A DNA stretch of 64,000 bases, from NCBI RefSeq assembly GCF_024171945.1, contig NZ_JAMTCR010000003.1, forward strand, positions 248,001-312,000. The letters are read 5' to 3'. Below the pieces are notes generated by a model. It was not told the origin of the DNA. It worked only from the letters and a program-made list of their open reading frames with translations, and did not search any database. This stretch comes from Actinokineospora globicatena. GTDB lineage: Bacteria; Actinomycetota; Actinomycetes; Mycobacteriales; Pseudonocardiaceae. The first letter of the stretch is position 1. Each line of letters starts with the position of its first letter. Shown here in pieces: positions 9,611 through 19,000 of this stretch. A program made the position numbers and the translations under genes.

Positions 9611-10656
9611 TCGAGCTGCGCAGTGACACGTTCACCAGGCCGACGGCGGACATGCTGGCCGCGATGGCGTCGGCCACCCAGGGCGATGACGTCTACGGCG
9701 AGGACCCGACCGTGCGCGAGCTGGAGGAGTTGGCCGCGCACACCCTGGGCAAGGACGCCGGGTGCCTGATGCCCAGCGGGACGATGGCCAACCTGGCCTG
9801 CCTGATGGCGCACGCGCCGCGCGGCACCAAGGTCCTCGTCGGGCGCGAGAGCGACATCTACATCTACGAGGCGGGCGGCGCCTCGGTGTGCGGTGGGCTG
9901 GTGTACGAGCCGATCGACAACCAGCCCGACGGCACGCTCCGCATCGCGGACCTCGTCGAGGGCTGCCCCAAGGACCCGGAGGACCCGCAGTTCGCCCTAC
10001 CCGCGGTGGTGTGCGTGGAGAACACGCAGAACCGTTGTGGCGGCAGGATCCTCTCCGCCGAGCACCTGGCCGACGTCCGCGCCTTCGCCGATGACCGCGG
10101 CCTGCGCCTGCACCTCGACGGAGCCCGCCTGTTCAACGCCGCCGCGGGCTCCGGCCGCACCCCCGCGGAGATCGCCGCTCCCGCCGACTCGGTGCAGTTC
10201 TGCCTGTCCAAGGGGTTGAGCGCGCCGATCGGTTCGATGGTGGTCGGCGACCGGGAGCTGGTGGCCAAGGCCCGCCGGATCCGCAAGATGCTCGGTGGCG
10301 GCATGCGGCAGGCGGGCTTCATCGCGGCCGCGGGCATCGTCGCGATCAAGACCGCGGACCGGCTGGTCGAGGACCACGCCAACGCCCGCAGGCTGGCCAT
10401 CGGGCTCGCCGACATCCCCGGCGTCGAGATCGACCCGGAGGTCGTGGAGACCAACATCTGCATGTTCCGGATCACCGCGCCCGGTTGGACGCTGCCCGCG
10501 TTCTTCGCCGCCGCCCGGGAGCACGGGCTGGCGCTGGCCGAGCTGGGGCACGGCAGGGCCAGGGCGGTGACCCACCGCGGCGTCGGCGCGCGGGACATCG
10601 ACGACGCGGTGGACATCGTGGCCAAGGTCCTGGCCTCGGGGAAGGGCGTGGCATGA
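9607..10656 (+). CDS. Low-specificity threonine aldolase-like PLP enzyme
   Basis: A 349-aa fold-type I PLP enzyme of the threonine aldolase/beta-eliminating lyase family. It has the N-terminal RSDTFTRPT motif, GDDVYGEDPT, the LHLDGARL Asp/Arg motif and the PLP Lys in CLSKGLSAPIGS. The family interconverts glycine plus an aldehyde with beta-hydroxy-alpha-amino acids. Here it lies inside the NRPS operon, overlapping its neighbours at GTGA (upstream) and ATGA (downstream), so it most likely makes or trims a beta-hydroxy amino acid monomer. The GTG start was chosen because it couples to the preceding stop. Confidence 0.92.
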   Translation: MIELRSDTFTRPTADMLAAMASATQGDDVYGEDPTVRELEELAAHTLGKDAGCLMPSGTMANLACLMAHAPRGTKVLVGRESDIYIYEAGGASVCGGLVYEPIDNQPDGTLRIADLVEGCPKDPEDPQFALPAVVCVENTQNRCGGRILSAEHLADVRAFADDRGLRLHLDGARLFNAAAGSGRTPAEIAAPADSVQFCLSKGLSAPIGSMVVGDRELVAKARRIRKMLGGGMRQAGFIAAAGIVAIKTADRLVEDHANARRLAIGLADIPGVEIDPEVVETNICMFRITAPGWTLPAFFAAAREHGLALAELGHGRARAVTHRGVGARDIDDAVDIVAKVLASGKGVA

Positions 10657-13600
10657 GCGCGGCCGACGACGAAGCCGCCCGGCTCAAGCAGGAGCTGCTC
10701 AGCCGTTTGCTGGCCAAGCGGGCGGGCGGGGGCGCCGCCGCGGTCCGCAGGGTCGGGGCGGACGAGGACGTCGCGGCCTCCTTCGCCCAGCGGCGGCTGT
10801 GGTTCCTCGACGAGCTGGCGGGCGGGGCGGCCACCTACAACGTGCCGTTCGGCTTCCGCGTGGTCGGCGACCTGTCGTTCGAGGCCGTCGAGCACGCCTG
10901 GCGGGAGGTCTTCACCAGGCACGAGGCGCTGCGCACCCGGTTCGTCCGCACCACCGGCGGCGAGTTGGTGCAGCGGCCGCGCCCGGCCGAGGACCTGCCG
11001 GTGGACCTGGTCGACCTCGCGGACACCGGGCAGACGGCGGCGCAGCGGGTCGCGGAGTTCGGCGCGCGCCCGTTCGTCCTGGCCACCGACCCGCTGGTCC
11101 GGGTCGAGGTCGTGCGCACCGCGCCTGCCGAGCACCTGGTGCTGGTGAATATCCACCACATCGTCTCCGACGGCTGGTCCGAGCGGTTCGCCTTCGCGGA
11201 GTTCGCCGAGCTGTACGCCGCCCGTGTCCAGGGGCGCGCGGCCGAGCTGCCCGAGGTGCCCTACCAGTACCGCGACTACACCGCGTGGGAGTACGGGGTC
11301 GCCGCGAGCGGTGGGTTCGACCGCGACCTGGACTTCTGGGCCGAGCAGTTGGCGGGTGCGCCGCCGCTGCTCGAACTCCCGCACGACAAGCCCTACCCGC
11401 GTCGCGCCTCCGGCGAGGGGCGCACGGTGTCCTTCTCGGTCGACGCCGAGATCACCGAGGCGGTCGACGCGCTCAAGACCGCTTGCGGCACGACCGCGTT
11501 CGCCGTGGTGATGAGCGCGTTCGCGGTGCTGCTGCACAGGATCACCGGAGTGGGCGACCTCGTGCTGGGGGTGCCGGTCGCGAACCGGGGTCGACCCGAG
11601 TGGGACCGCACGTGCGGCCTGTTCGTCAACACGGTGGTCGTGCGGATCGGCGTGCGGGGCGAGCAGTCCGCGCCGGAGGTGGTCCGGGCGGTGCGCGACC
11701 GGCTGCTGAGCGCGCAGCAGCACGAGAACGTGCCGTTCGACAAGGTCGCCACCCGGGTCGCACCGGGGCGGGACGCCGCGTTCACCCCCGTGTTCCAGGT
11801 CATGTGCAACGCCGACGAGGCGCCGCACGCGCTGCCCCTGCCCGGTCTCACCGCCACCCCGCTGGAGGTTCCCAGCGCGACGTCCAAGTTCGACCTGACC
11901 CTGCACGCGCGCGAGGACGGCTCGGGTCGCTTCGTGGGCTGTGCTGTCGAGTACCGCACGGACCTGTTCGACGCCGCCGAGGTCGACACCCTGGTCGAGC
12001 ACTTCCGCACGGTCCTGCGCGCGTTCGCCGACAGTCCGGACCAACCCGTGTCCCGACTGCGGCTGACGGCGGACACCCACGACGGCGAGCCGCTGCTCGA
12101 CCAGTACCTGCACCCCGTCGCCCCGGGCGCGGTCGGCGAGTTCCACCGACGCGGCGAGGGGACGACACCACGCCCGACCGGTGTCCACGGCAGGCGACGC
12201 GTGGACGGCACCACCGTGGTCCTCGGCCGCGCCGACCGCGTGGTCGTGGGCGACGGCATCCCGGCCCGGCCGGAGCTGACCGAAGCCGCCCTGCGCGCCT
12301 TGCCCGAGGTGTCCGACGCGGCCGTCGTGCCCGCCGGGGGCGGCCGCCCGGGGTTGATCGGCTTCTTCGCCGCCCCGGACGGCACCGACCCGGCCCCGCT
12401 GCTGGCCGCGCTCTCCCGAACCCTGTTGCGCCACCAGGTGCCCGCTCGGCTGATCCGGCTGGCCGCGCTGCCCCGCACCCCGCGTGGCGCGGTCGACCTG
12501 GAGTCGCTGTCCACGGCCGCCGAGCGGGACGCCGCCGACGCCGCTGACACCGGTGCCGGGTGGACGCCGACCGAGCGCCGGATGGCGGACCTGTGGTCGG
12601 AGGTCCTCGGCCGCACCGGCCTGCGCCGCGACGACGACTTCTTCACCGCGGGCGGGCACTCCATGCTGGCCACGCTGCTGATCGCCCGGATCCGCCGCGA
12701 GTGGGGCCTGGAGGTCCCGTTGCGCGGCGTGTTCGAGGAGCCGGAACTGGGGTCGTTGTCCGCGCTCGTCGACCGGCTGGTCGCGGGCGGCGCCCGCGGG
12801 CGGGGCGCGGCGGTGATCCCGCGCCGACCGGACGGCCCGATCCCGCTGGCGCCCAACCAGGAGCACCTGCTGTTCCTGGACCAGCTCTCCGACGAGGACG
12901 GTCAGTACAACCTGACCCAGAGCCTGGAGCTGGAGGGCGAGCTGGACGAGCCCGCCCTGCGCGCCGCGATCGCCGCCGTGGTCGACCGGCACGAGTCGCT
13001 GCGCACCCGGTTCCGCCGGGTCGACGGCACCCCGGTCCAGGTCGTGGTCGAGCGGGCGGAGCTGGACCACGCCGTGGTCGACCTGACCGGGGGCCCGGAC
13101 CGCGCCGAGTCCGTCGCCGAGGACCACGCGCGCGTGCCGTTCGACCTCGAGCGCGGCCCGCTGCTGCGCACCCGCGTCTACCGGCTCGCCCCCGACCGGC
13201 ACCTGTTCGTGCTGATCATCCACCACCTGGTGTTCGACGGCCGGTCCGGCGCGGTCTTCCAGCGCGAGGTGGCCGAGTTCTACCGGGCCGAGCTGACCGG
13301 CACCCCCGCCCAGCTGCCCGCTCTCGCCGTCCAGTACCCGGACTACGCGGTCTGGCAGCGGGATCGCCACCGCGGTGCCGCCGGGGCCGCGCACCTCGAG
13401 CACTGGGTCCGCCACCTCGCCGACGCCCCCACCCAGCTCGACCTGCCCACCGACCACCCGCGCCCGCCGGTGCGCACCTCGGCCGCCGAGATGGTCCGCG
13501 CGCTCGTGCCCAAGGACCTGCTCGACCAGGTCGCCGAGGTGGGCGCCGCGCAGGGCTGCACCCCGTACATGACGCTGCTCTCGGCGTTCGCGGTGCTGGT

Positions 13601-16040
13601 CCACCGGTTCAGCGGCCACCCGGACGTGCTGGTCGGCACCACGGTGACCAGCCGGGGCCAGGTCGAACTGGAAGGCCAGATCGGGTACTTCGTCAACACC
13701 ACCGCCGTGCGCTCGCGGCTGACCGCCGACACCGGCTTCCAGGACGTGCTCGCCGCGGTCCGGCGGGAGGTGCTCGACGGCCACCCGCACCGGGAGGTGC
13801 CCTTCGCCGAGGTCGTGCGGCGGGTGGCGCCCGAGCGCTCCACCGGCCACTCCCCACTGGCGCAGGTCCTGTTCGACATGCACGCCGAGTCCGAGCGCGG
13901 CGCGGAGCTGACCGGTCTGCGGGTGCGGCCGGTCCGGCTGCGCGCCGCCGCGGTCGACTTCGACCTGGTCCTGGCCGCCCGCATCACCGCCGAGGGCCTG
14001 CACCTGGAGTTGGAGTTCGGCACCGACCTGTTCACCGGGGCGACCGCCCAGCGGCTCCTCGGCCACTTCCACACCTTGCTGGCGAGCATCGCCCGCACCC
14101 CCGACGCCCCCGCCGCCCGGCTGCCGATCATGACCGGTGAGGAGCGCGCGGCCGTGCTCGCCACCGCGTCGGGGCGCCACCGGGAGGTCGAGCCGGTCAC
14201 GGCGCACGAGCTGTTCCGACGACAGGCCGAGCGGACCCCGGACGCCGTCGGGCTGACCCACCGCGGGGTCCAGCTCACCTACGCGCGGCTCGACGCCGAC
14301 GCGAACGCCCTCGCTCACCGGCTCGTGGAGCGCGGCGTCGGACCGGACATCCGCGTCGGGCTCCTCATGGACCGCGGCCCACGCCTGTTCACCGCGTTGT
14401 TGGCCGTGCTCAAGGCAGGTGGCGCCTACGTGCCGCTGGACATGTCCTACCCGGGCGACCGCCTGCGGTTCATGTGCGCGGAGGCCGGTGTCCGCCTGGT
14501 CCTGACCGACGCCGACGCCCGGGCGGTGGCAGCGGAGGTGGGGGAGGTGGGGGAGGACGTCCTGGAGATCCCACCCGGCCCCATCGCGACCGGCCCGGTG
14601 CGACCGCCGCGGGTGGACGTCCGGCCGGACCACCTCGCCTACGTGCTCTACACGTCCGGGTCGACCGGGCGGCCCAAGGGGGTGGCGATGTCGCACCGCG
14701 CGCTGGCCAACCTGGCGCGCTGGGACCGCGACGAGATCCCGGTGCGCCCCACCGGCGCGGTGCTGCAGTTCAACTCGCTGGGGTTCGACGCGTCCTTCGT
14801 GGAGATGTTCGCCGCCTGGCAGGTCGGCGCCCGCCTCGTGGTGCTGCCCGACGACGCCGCCCGACGCGATCCGGCGGTCGTGCTCGAGCACCTGGAGACC
14901 GGTGGAGTCGAGCGCTGGGACGTCCCCTACGCCGGACTGGTCAACGTGGTGAGCTGGACCCGTGCCCTGGACCGGGCTCCGCTGCTGAGGCTGCGGGCGG
15001 TCATGTGCGGTGGTGAGCAGCTGCAGGTGACCGACGACCTCGCCGACTGGTTCGCGGCGCTGCCCGGCTGTGGGCTGGTCAACCAGTACGGGCCGAGCGA
15101 GGTCAGCCGGGCCACCAGCCACTGGCTGCCCACCAGCCCGGGGCGGTGGCCGGTGCTGCCGCCGATCGGGAGGCCCGCGGACAACACGGCCGTGCACGTG
15201 CTCGACCCCACCGGCGAGCCGGTGCCACCCGGGTTCCCCGGGGAGGTGTGGATCAGCGGGGAGAACCTGGCCCGCGGGTACGTCAACCGCCCGGACCTGA
15301 CCGCCGACCGGTTCGTCCCCGACGTCGTGGGCGCGGTCCCCGGGGCGCGGCTGTACCGGACCGGTGACCTCGCCCGGTACGACGCGGCGGGCAGGCTGGA
15401 GTTCCTCGGCCGCGTCGACACCCAGGTCAAGCTGCGGGGTCACCGCGTCGAGCTGGGCGAGGTCGAGGCGGCGCTGCAACGCCTGCCCGCGGTGTCCGCC
15501 GCCGCGGTCGCGGTCGCGGGCACCGGGGTGGCGAAGGGGTTGGTCGCCTACCTCGTCCTCGCCGAGGGCGCCGCGCCGCCGAAGCAGGCGGAGATGACCC
15601 GGGACCTGGCGCGGCACCTGCCGGACTACATGGTCCCCGTGCGGTTCACGGTGCTGGACCGCTTGCCGCTCACCGCGAGCGGCAAGCTCGACCGCCGCGG
15701 CCTGCCCGAGGTGGACGGAGCTGAGCTGCCCACGCAGGACTTCGTCGCGCCCGACGGTGAGCGCGAGGTCCGGGTGAGCGCGATGTGGGCGCGGCTGCTC
15801 GGCCGCGAGAGCGTGGGCGCCACCGACAACTTCTTCGCCCTCGGCGGGCATTCCCTGCTGGCCACGGAGTTCGTCGCCCGCCTGCACGACGAAGCCGGGG
15901 TCTCCGCCCGCGTCTCCGCGTTGTTCGAGAACCCGACCGTGCGCCGGTTCTGCGCGGCCGTGGCGTGGACCGGCCCCGAGCCGGACGAGCCGCGCGTGCG
16001 CAAGCTCCCCCGCCGCGGCCGGGCCCGCACTGGGGGCTGA
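10653..16040 (+). CDS. Nonribosomal peptide synthetase, C-(vestigial A)-T-C-A-T
   Basis: A 1795-aa NRPS. Domains: condensation 1 (HHIVSDG, His168/169), then only about 160 residues that resemble the C-terminal subdomain of an A domain (LGRADRVVVGDG, LPRTPRGAVDLESL; nt about 12080-12540), carrier 1 (Ser670, GGHSM), condensation 2 (HHLVFDG near 857), a complete A domain (YTSGSTGRPKG near 1332, FDASFVE, NQYGPSE, TASGKLDR) and carrier 2 (Ser1734, GGHSL). The large N-terminal subdomain of the first A domain, with its ATP and substrate sites, is gone, so carrier 1 must be loaded in trans. The obvious candidate is the free A protein at 16114. There is no thioesterase or reductase domain. The eye-read code of the intact A domain is D-A-V-W-M-G-Q-R-A-K, which I cannot assign to a residue. 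Confidence 0.95.
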   Translation: MSAADDEAARLKQELLSRLLAKRAGGGAAAVRRVGADEDVAASFAQRRLWFLDELAGGAATYNVPFGFRVVGDLSFEAVEHAWREVFTRHEALRTRFVRTTGGELVQRPRPAEDLPVDLVDLADTGQTAAQRVAEFGARPFVLATDPLVRVEVVRTAPAEHLVLVNIHHIVSDGWSERFAFAEFAELYAARVQGRAAELPEVPYQYRDYTAWEYGVAASGGFDRDLDFWAEQLAGAPPLLELPHDKPYPRRASGEGRTVSFSVDAEITEAVDALKTACGTTAFAVVMSAFAVLLHRITGVGDLVLGVPVANRGRPEWDRTCGLFVNTVVVRIGVRGEQSAPEVVRAVRDRLLSAQQHENVPFDKVATRVAPGRDAAFTPVFQVMCNADEAPHALPLPGLTATPLEVPSATSKFDLTLHAREDGSGRFVGCAVEYRTDLFDAAEVDTLVEHFRTVLRAFADSPDQPVSRLRLTADTHDGEPLLDQYLHPVAPGAVGEFHRRGEGTTPRPTGVHGRRRVDGTTVVLGRADRVVVGDGIPARPELTEAALRALPEVSDAAVVPAGGGRPGLIGFFAAPDGTDPAPLLAALSRTLLRHQVPARLIRLAALPRTPRGAVDLESLSTAAERDAADAADTGAGWTPTERRMADLWSEVLGRTGLRRDDDFFTAGGHSMLATLLIARIRREWGLEVPLRGVFEEPELGSLSALVDRLVAGGARGRGAAVIPRRPDGPIPLAPNQEHLLFLDQLSDEDGQYNLTQSLELEGELDEPALRAAIAAVVDRHESLRTRFRRVDGTPVQVVVERAELDHAVVDLTGGPDRAESVAEDHARVPFDLERGPLLRTRVYRLAPDRHLFVLIIHHLVFDGRSGAVFQREVAEFYRAELTGTPAQLPALAVQYPDYAVWQRDRHRGAAGAAHLEHWVRHLADAPTQLDLPTDHPRPPVRTSAAEMVRALVPKDLLDQVAEVGAAQGCTPYMTLLSAFAVLVHRFSGHPDVLVGTTVTSRGQVELEGQIGYFVNTTAVRSRLTADTGFQDVLAAVRREVLDGHPHREVPFAEVVRRVAPERSTGHSPLAQVLFDMHAESERGAELTGLRVRPVRLRAAAVDFDLVLAARITAEGLHLELEFGTDLFTGATAQRLLGHFHTLLASIARTPDAPAARLPIMTGEERAAVLATASGRHREVEPVTAHELFRRQAERTPDAVGLTHRGVQLTYARLDADANALAHRLVERGVGPDIRVGLLMDRGPRLFTALLAVLKAGGAYVPLDMSYPGDRLRFMCAEAGVRLVLTDADARAVAAEVGEVGEDVLEIPPGPIATGPVRPPRVDVRPDHLAYVLYTSGSTGRPKGVAMSHRALANLARWDRDEIPVRPTGAVLQFNSLGFDASFVEMFAAWQVGARLVVLPDDAARRDPAVVLEHLETGGVERWDVPYAGLVNVVSWTRALDRAPLLRLRAVMCGGEQLQVTDDLADWFAALPGCGLVNQYGPSEVSRATSHWLPTSPGRWPVLPPIGRPADNTAVHVLDPTGEPVPPGFPGEVWISGENLARGYVNRPDLTADRFVPDVVGAVPGARLYRTGDLARYDAAGRLEFLGRVDTQVKLRGHRVELGEVEAALQRLPAVSAAAVAVAGTGVAKGLVAYLVLAEGAAPPKQAEMTRDLARHLPDYMVPVRFTVLDRLPLTASGKLDRRGLPEVDGAELPTQDFVAPDGEREVRVSAMWARLLGRESVGATDNFFALGGHSLLATEFVARLHDEAGVSARVSALFENPTVRRFCAAVAWTGPEPDEPRVRKLPRRGRARTGG

Positions 16041-16113
16041 ACCCCGCGCATCCCTCTCGCACTGCCCCCTCCCGCACACGGAGTCCGCACCCCCACCCAG
16101 CGAAAGAGGAGCG

Positions 16114-17643
16114 ATGAACGACCGACTGCTGTACGACTGGTTCGGGGACTCCGTCGAACCGCACGCCGGGCTCGTGGCGCTCGAGGTCGACGGCCACACC
16201 CTGACCTACCGGGAACTCGACGAGCTGGTCCGCGCGGTCGCCGCCCGTATCTGCGGGGCCACCGGCGGCCCACCGGCCCGGGTCGGCCTCGCGGTCAGCC
16301 GGAGCCGCACCGCCTACGCGGCGTACCTGGCCACCCTGCGACTGGGCGCGACCCCGGTCCCGCTCAACGCGGGCTTCCCCGCCGCGCGGTTGCGGTCCAT
16401 CGCGGACAGCGCCCGACTGGACCTCGTCATCCGCGACGCGGGCGGCGCCGAGGTCGACCCCGGCGTCCCCGCGCTGGACCTGCCCGACGCGGCGCTCGAC
16501 GCCCTGCCCGCCACCCCGGCGTCCGCGTTGCCCGCGTCCAGGGCCGGACTCGACGACCTCGCCTACATCCTGTTCACCTCCGGGTCGACCGGTTCCCCGA
16601 AGGGCGTCCCGCTCACCCACCGCAACATCTCCCCGTTCGTCGCGCACGTGCGCGAGCACTACCCGGCGGGCCCGGGGTGCAGGCACTCCCAGGTCGCCGA
16701 GCTGACCTTCGACCCGTCGGTGCACGACATGTTCGTCGCGTGGAGCACCGGCGCCGCGCTGGTGGTGCCGACCAAGCGGGAGATCCTGTCCCCGGTGGAC
16801 TTCGTCAACCGCCGCGGCCTGACGCACTGGTTCTCCGTGCCGTCCATCATCTCCGCGGCCGAGCGCCTCGGCGACCTGGCTCCCGGGGCCATGCCCGGGT
16901 TGCGCTGGAGCCTGTTCTCCGGCGAACCGCTCAAGTGGCAGCAGGTCGAGCAGTGGCGGCGGGCCGCGCCCAACAGCGCGCTGGACAACATCTACGGGCC
17001 CACCGAGCTGACCGGGTGCTACGAGCACCGGGTCGCGGGCAGCCCCGACGAGGCCACCGGGAACGGCACCGTGCCCATCGGCCGTCCCTACCCGGACATG
17101 GAGATCGCGGTGATCGGCGACGACGGCCGCCCAGCCGCTGTCGGCGAGCTGGTGATGCGCGGTGTCCAACGCTTCCCCGGCTACCTCGACCCGGCTCAGA
17201 ACACCGGCCGGTTCGTGGCGATCGACGACGGCGTCGCGCGCGTGTACGACGGGACGGGACCGGTGCGCGTCGACCACTGGTACCGCACCGGCGACCTCGT
17301 GACCCACAACGGGGACCTGGCCGTGCACCTGGGCCGGGTCGACCACCAGGTCAAGGTCCGCGGCCACCGGGTGGAGGTCGGCGAGGTCGAGCAGGCCCTG
17401 CGCACCCGCTACGGCGTGCGCGACGCGGTGGTGCTCGGCGGCGCGGTCGGCGACGGGGACGTCGAGCTGCGCGCCGCCTTCACCGGTGTGCGCCTGGACA
17501 CCGCCCCGGTGCTGGCCGAGCTGGGTGAGCTGTTGCCGGAGCACATGGTGCCGCGCAGCCTCACCTGGTTCGACGAGCTGCCGCTGAACCCCAACGGCAA
17601 GATCGACCGGCTGATCCTGTCCGCGGTGCTCTTCGACGCCTGA
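16114..17643 (+). CDS. Stand-alone NRPS adenylation enzyme
   Basis: A 509-aa free adenylation domain without a carrier domain. It has LFTSGSTGSPKG (ATP loop), the substrate-site segment FDPSVHDMF with Asp235 conserved (so an alpha-amino acid is expected), YGPTE, YRTGD and the C-terminal NPNGKIDR lysine. The eye-read pocket is D-P-H-F-L-S-I-G-C-K, with no match I trust. It lies 73 bp after the C-deltaA-T-C-A-T synthetase, whose first module lacks its own activation domain. The natural inference is that this protein loads that carrier (Ser670) in trans. An alternative is loading of a residue for the PhyH-type hydroxylase next door. Confidence 0.9.
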   Translation: MNDRLLYDWFGDSVEPHAGLVALEVDGHTLTYRELDELVRAVAARICGATGGPPARVGLAVSRSRTAYAAYLATLRLGATPVPLNAGFPAARLRSIADSARLDLVIRDAGGAEVDPGVPALDLPDAALDALPATPASALPASRAGLDDLAYILFTSGSTGSPKGVPLTHRNISPFVAHVREHYPAGPGCRHSQVAELTFDPSVHDMFVAWSTGAALVVPTKREILSPVDFVNRRGLTHWFSVPSIISAAERLGDLAPGAMPGLRWSLFSGEPLKWQQVEQWRRAAPNSALDNIYGPTELTGCYEHRVAGSPDEATGNGTVPIGRPYPDMEIAVIGDDGRPAAVGELVMRGVQRFPGYLDPAQNTGRFVAIDDGVARVYDGTGPVRVDHWYRTGDLVTHNGDLAVHLGRVDHQVKVRGHRVEVGEVEQALRTRYGVRDAVVLGGAVGDGDVELRAAFTGVRLDTAPVLAELGELLPEHMVPRSLTWFDELPLNPNGKIDRLILSAVLFDA

Positions 17644-17707
17644 GTGCCGCCGCCCCTGACCCGGCTGAACAGCCCGAACCCAGACGAGCGACCGGAGGAA
17701 CCACGGC

Positions 17708-18502
17708 ATGACCGATACCGCGACCCAGCTCGCCCGAGCGGGTGCCGACTACCGCAGGCAGGGCTGGTGCGTGCCCGCTGACCCGCTCCCGCCCGACTCG
17801 CTCGCGCGGCTGCGGACCGCGATCGAGGGCATCTGCGCGGCCGACCGCCCCGAGTCGGTGTACGAGGAGGGTGGTGTGGTGCTGCGCGCGCTGCACGGCT
17901 GCCACCGCTACGACGAGGTGTGCGCCGCGCTGGTGCGCACCCCGGCACTGCTCGACCTCGCCGAGGAGTTGGTCGGCGACCAGGTGTACGTCTACCAGTT
18001 CAAGGTCAACATCAAGAGCCCCCGGCAGGGCGGGCGCTGGCCGTGGCACCAGGACTTCGCGTTCTGGGCGCTGGAGGACGGCATGCCCGCCCCGGCCGCG
18101 GTCACCGTCGCGATCAGCCTGGACGAGGTGCACGCGGGCAACGGCCCGCTGACGGTGCTCTCCGGGTCGCACCGGCTGGGCATCATCGGCTCGGACGGGT
18201 CCGAGGCGCTGGGCAGCCGGGGGACCTGGACCGACCACGTGTCGGCCAAGCTCGCGCACAGCATCCCCGACGAGCGGGCCGAGGCGCTCGCCGAGCGGTT
18301 CGCCGCGCACCGGCTGCTCGGGCAGGCGGGCGCGATCTCGGCGTTCCACCCGAGCATCGTGCACTCCTCCTCGGACAACACCTCCGACGACCGGCGCACG
18401 GTCGTGTTCATCACCTACAACTCCGTCGGCAACGCGCCCCGACACGCCACCCGCCCCGAGTTCCTGGTGGACCGCGACACCCGGCCGCTCACCCGCGCCT
18501 GA
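17708..18502 (+). CDS. PhyH-family Fe(II)/2-oxoglutarate dioxygenase
   Basis: A 264-aa non-haem iron oxygenase. The iron triad is visible as the H-x-D in WHQDF (near residue 116) and the distal His in the FHPSIVHSSSDN segment. An Arg expected to bind 2-oxoglutarate follows (DDRRTVVF). The stretch WHQDFAFWALEDGMP resembles ectoine hydroxylase and related enzymes that hydroxylate free or carrier-bound amino acids. Given its place after the free adenylation gene, it probably hydroxylates an amino-acid building block or the peptide. An aGGAGG-like site precedes the ATG. Confidence 0.88.
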   Translation: MTDTATQLARAGADYRRQGWCVPADPLPPDSLARLRTAIEGICAADRPESVYEEGGVVLRALHGCHRYDEVCAALVRTPALLDLAEELVGDQVYVYQFKVNIKSPRQGGRWPWHQDFAFWALEDGMPAPAAVTVAISLDEVHAGNGPLTVLSGSHRLGIIGSDGSEALGSRGTWTDHVSAKLAHSIPDERAEALAERFAAHRLLGQAGAISAFHPSIVHSSSDNTSDDRRTVVFITYNSVGNAPRHATRPEFLVDRDTRPLTRA

Positions 18503-18555
18503 CTCGGGCGCGCACCACCCGCGGAAACCGCACAGCAGAAGGAGAGGAAGCGCAC

Positions 18556-18939
18556 GTGGAGAAGCTCGCTCTGAAGACCGGCGGCGCCCCGGACCCGATC
18601 GCGCACTACTCGCAGGGCGCGCGCATCGGCCGGGTCGTGCAGGTCTCCGGCCAGATGCCCGCGGACCCGGCGACCGGTGAGCTGGTCGAGGGGATCGAGG
18701 CGCAGGTGCGCCGCTCGCTGGACAACGTGGTCGCCGTCCTCGCCGAGGCCGGGGCCACCTTCGCCGACGTGGTCATGACCCGCGTCTGGCTGACCGACTA
18801 CGCGCACTTCCGCGCGATGGACGAGATCTACCGCACCTACGCGGGCGAGCCCGCCCCGGCGCGGATGACCTGCTACGTGGGCCTGCCGCCGGGGATGTTG
18901 GTGGAGTTCGACGTGCTCGCTGTACTCGAGGACGACTAG
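18556..18939 (+). CDS. RidA/YjgF/YER057c family deaminase
   Basis: A 127-aa RidA-type protein starting at GTG after a GGAGAGGAAG site. It has the family layout: APDPIAHYSQGARIG, VQVSGQMP, a conserved RxSLDNVVAVL helix and the closing GMLVEFDVLAVL. RidA enzymes hydrolyse reactive enamine/imine intermediates such as 2-aminoacrylate. PLP beta-replacement enzymes release aminoacrylate, and one is encoded at 7325-9610, so this is a sensible partner that quenches stray intermediates. The conserved Arg of the active site, expected near residue 105, appears present (PARMTCYV). It is the last + strand gene of the peptide arm. Confidence 0.92.
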   Translation: MEKLALKTGGAPDPIAHYSQGARIGRVVQVSGQMPADPATGELVEGIEAQVRRSLDNVVAVLAEAGATFADVVMTRVWLTDYAHFRAMDEIYRTYAGEPAPARMTCYVGLPPGMLVEFDVLAVLEDD

Positions 18940-19000
18940 CTCTCGAGGACGACTGGTTCTCGACGACTGAGCTCGCGCGAGGACTGAGCGGGGCAGGCGC

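Noticed and set aside
9864-16199. 2111-aa open frame on the minus strand
   Set aside because: It is antisense to the intact threonine aldolase and NRPS genes and rich in Arg/Gly/His low-complexity sequence, as expected from a GC-rich shadow frame.
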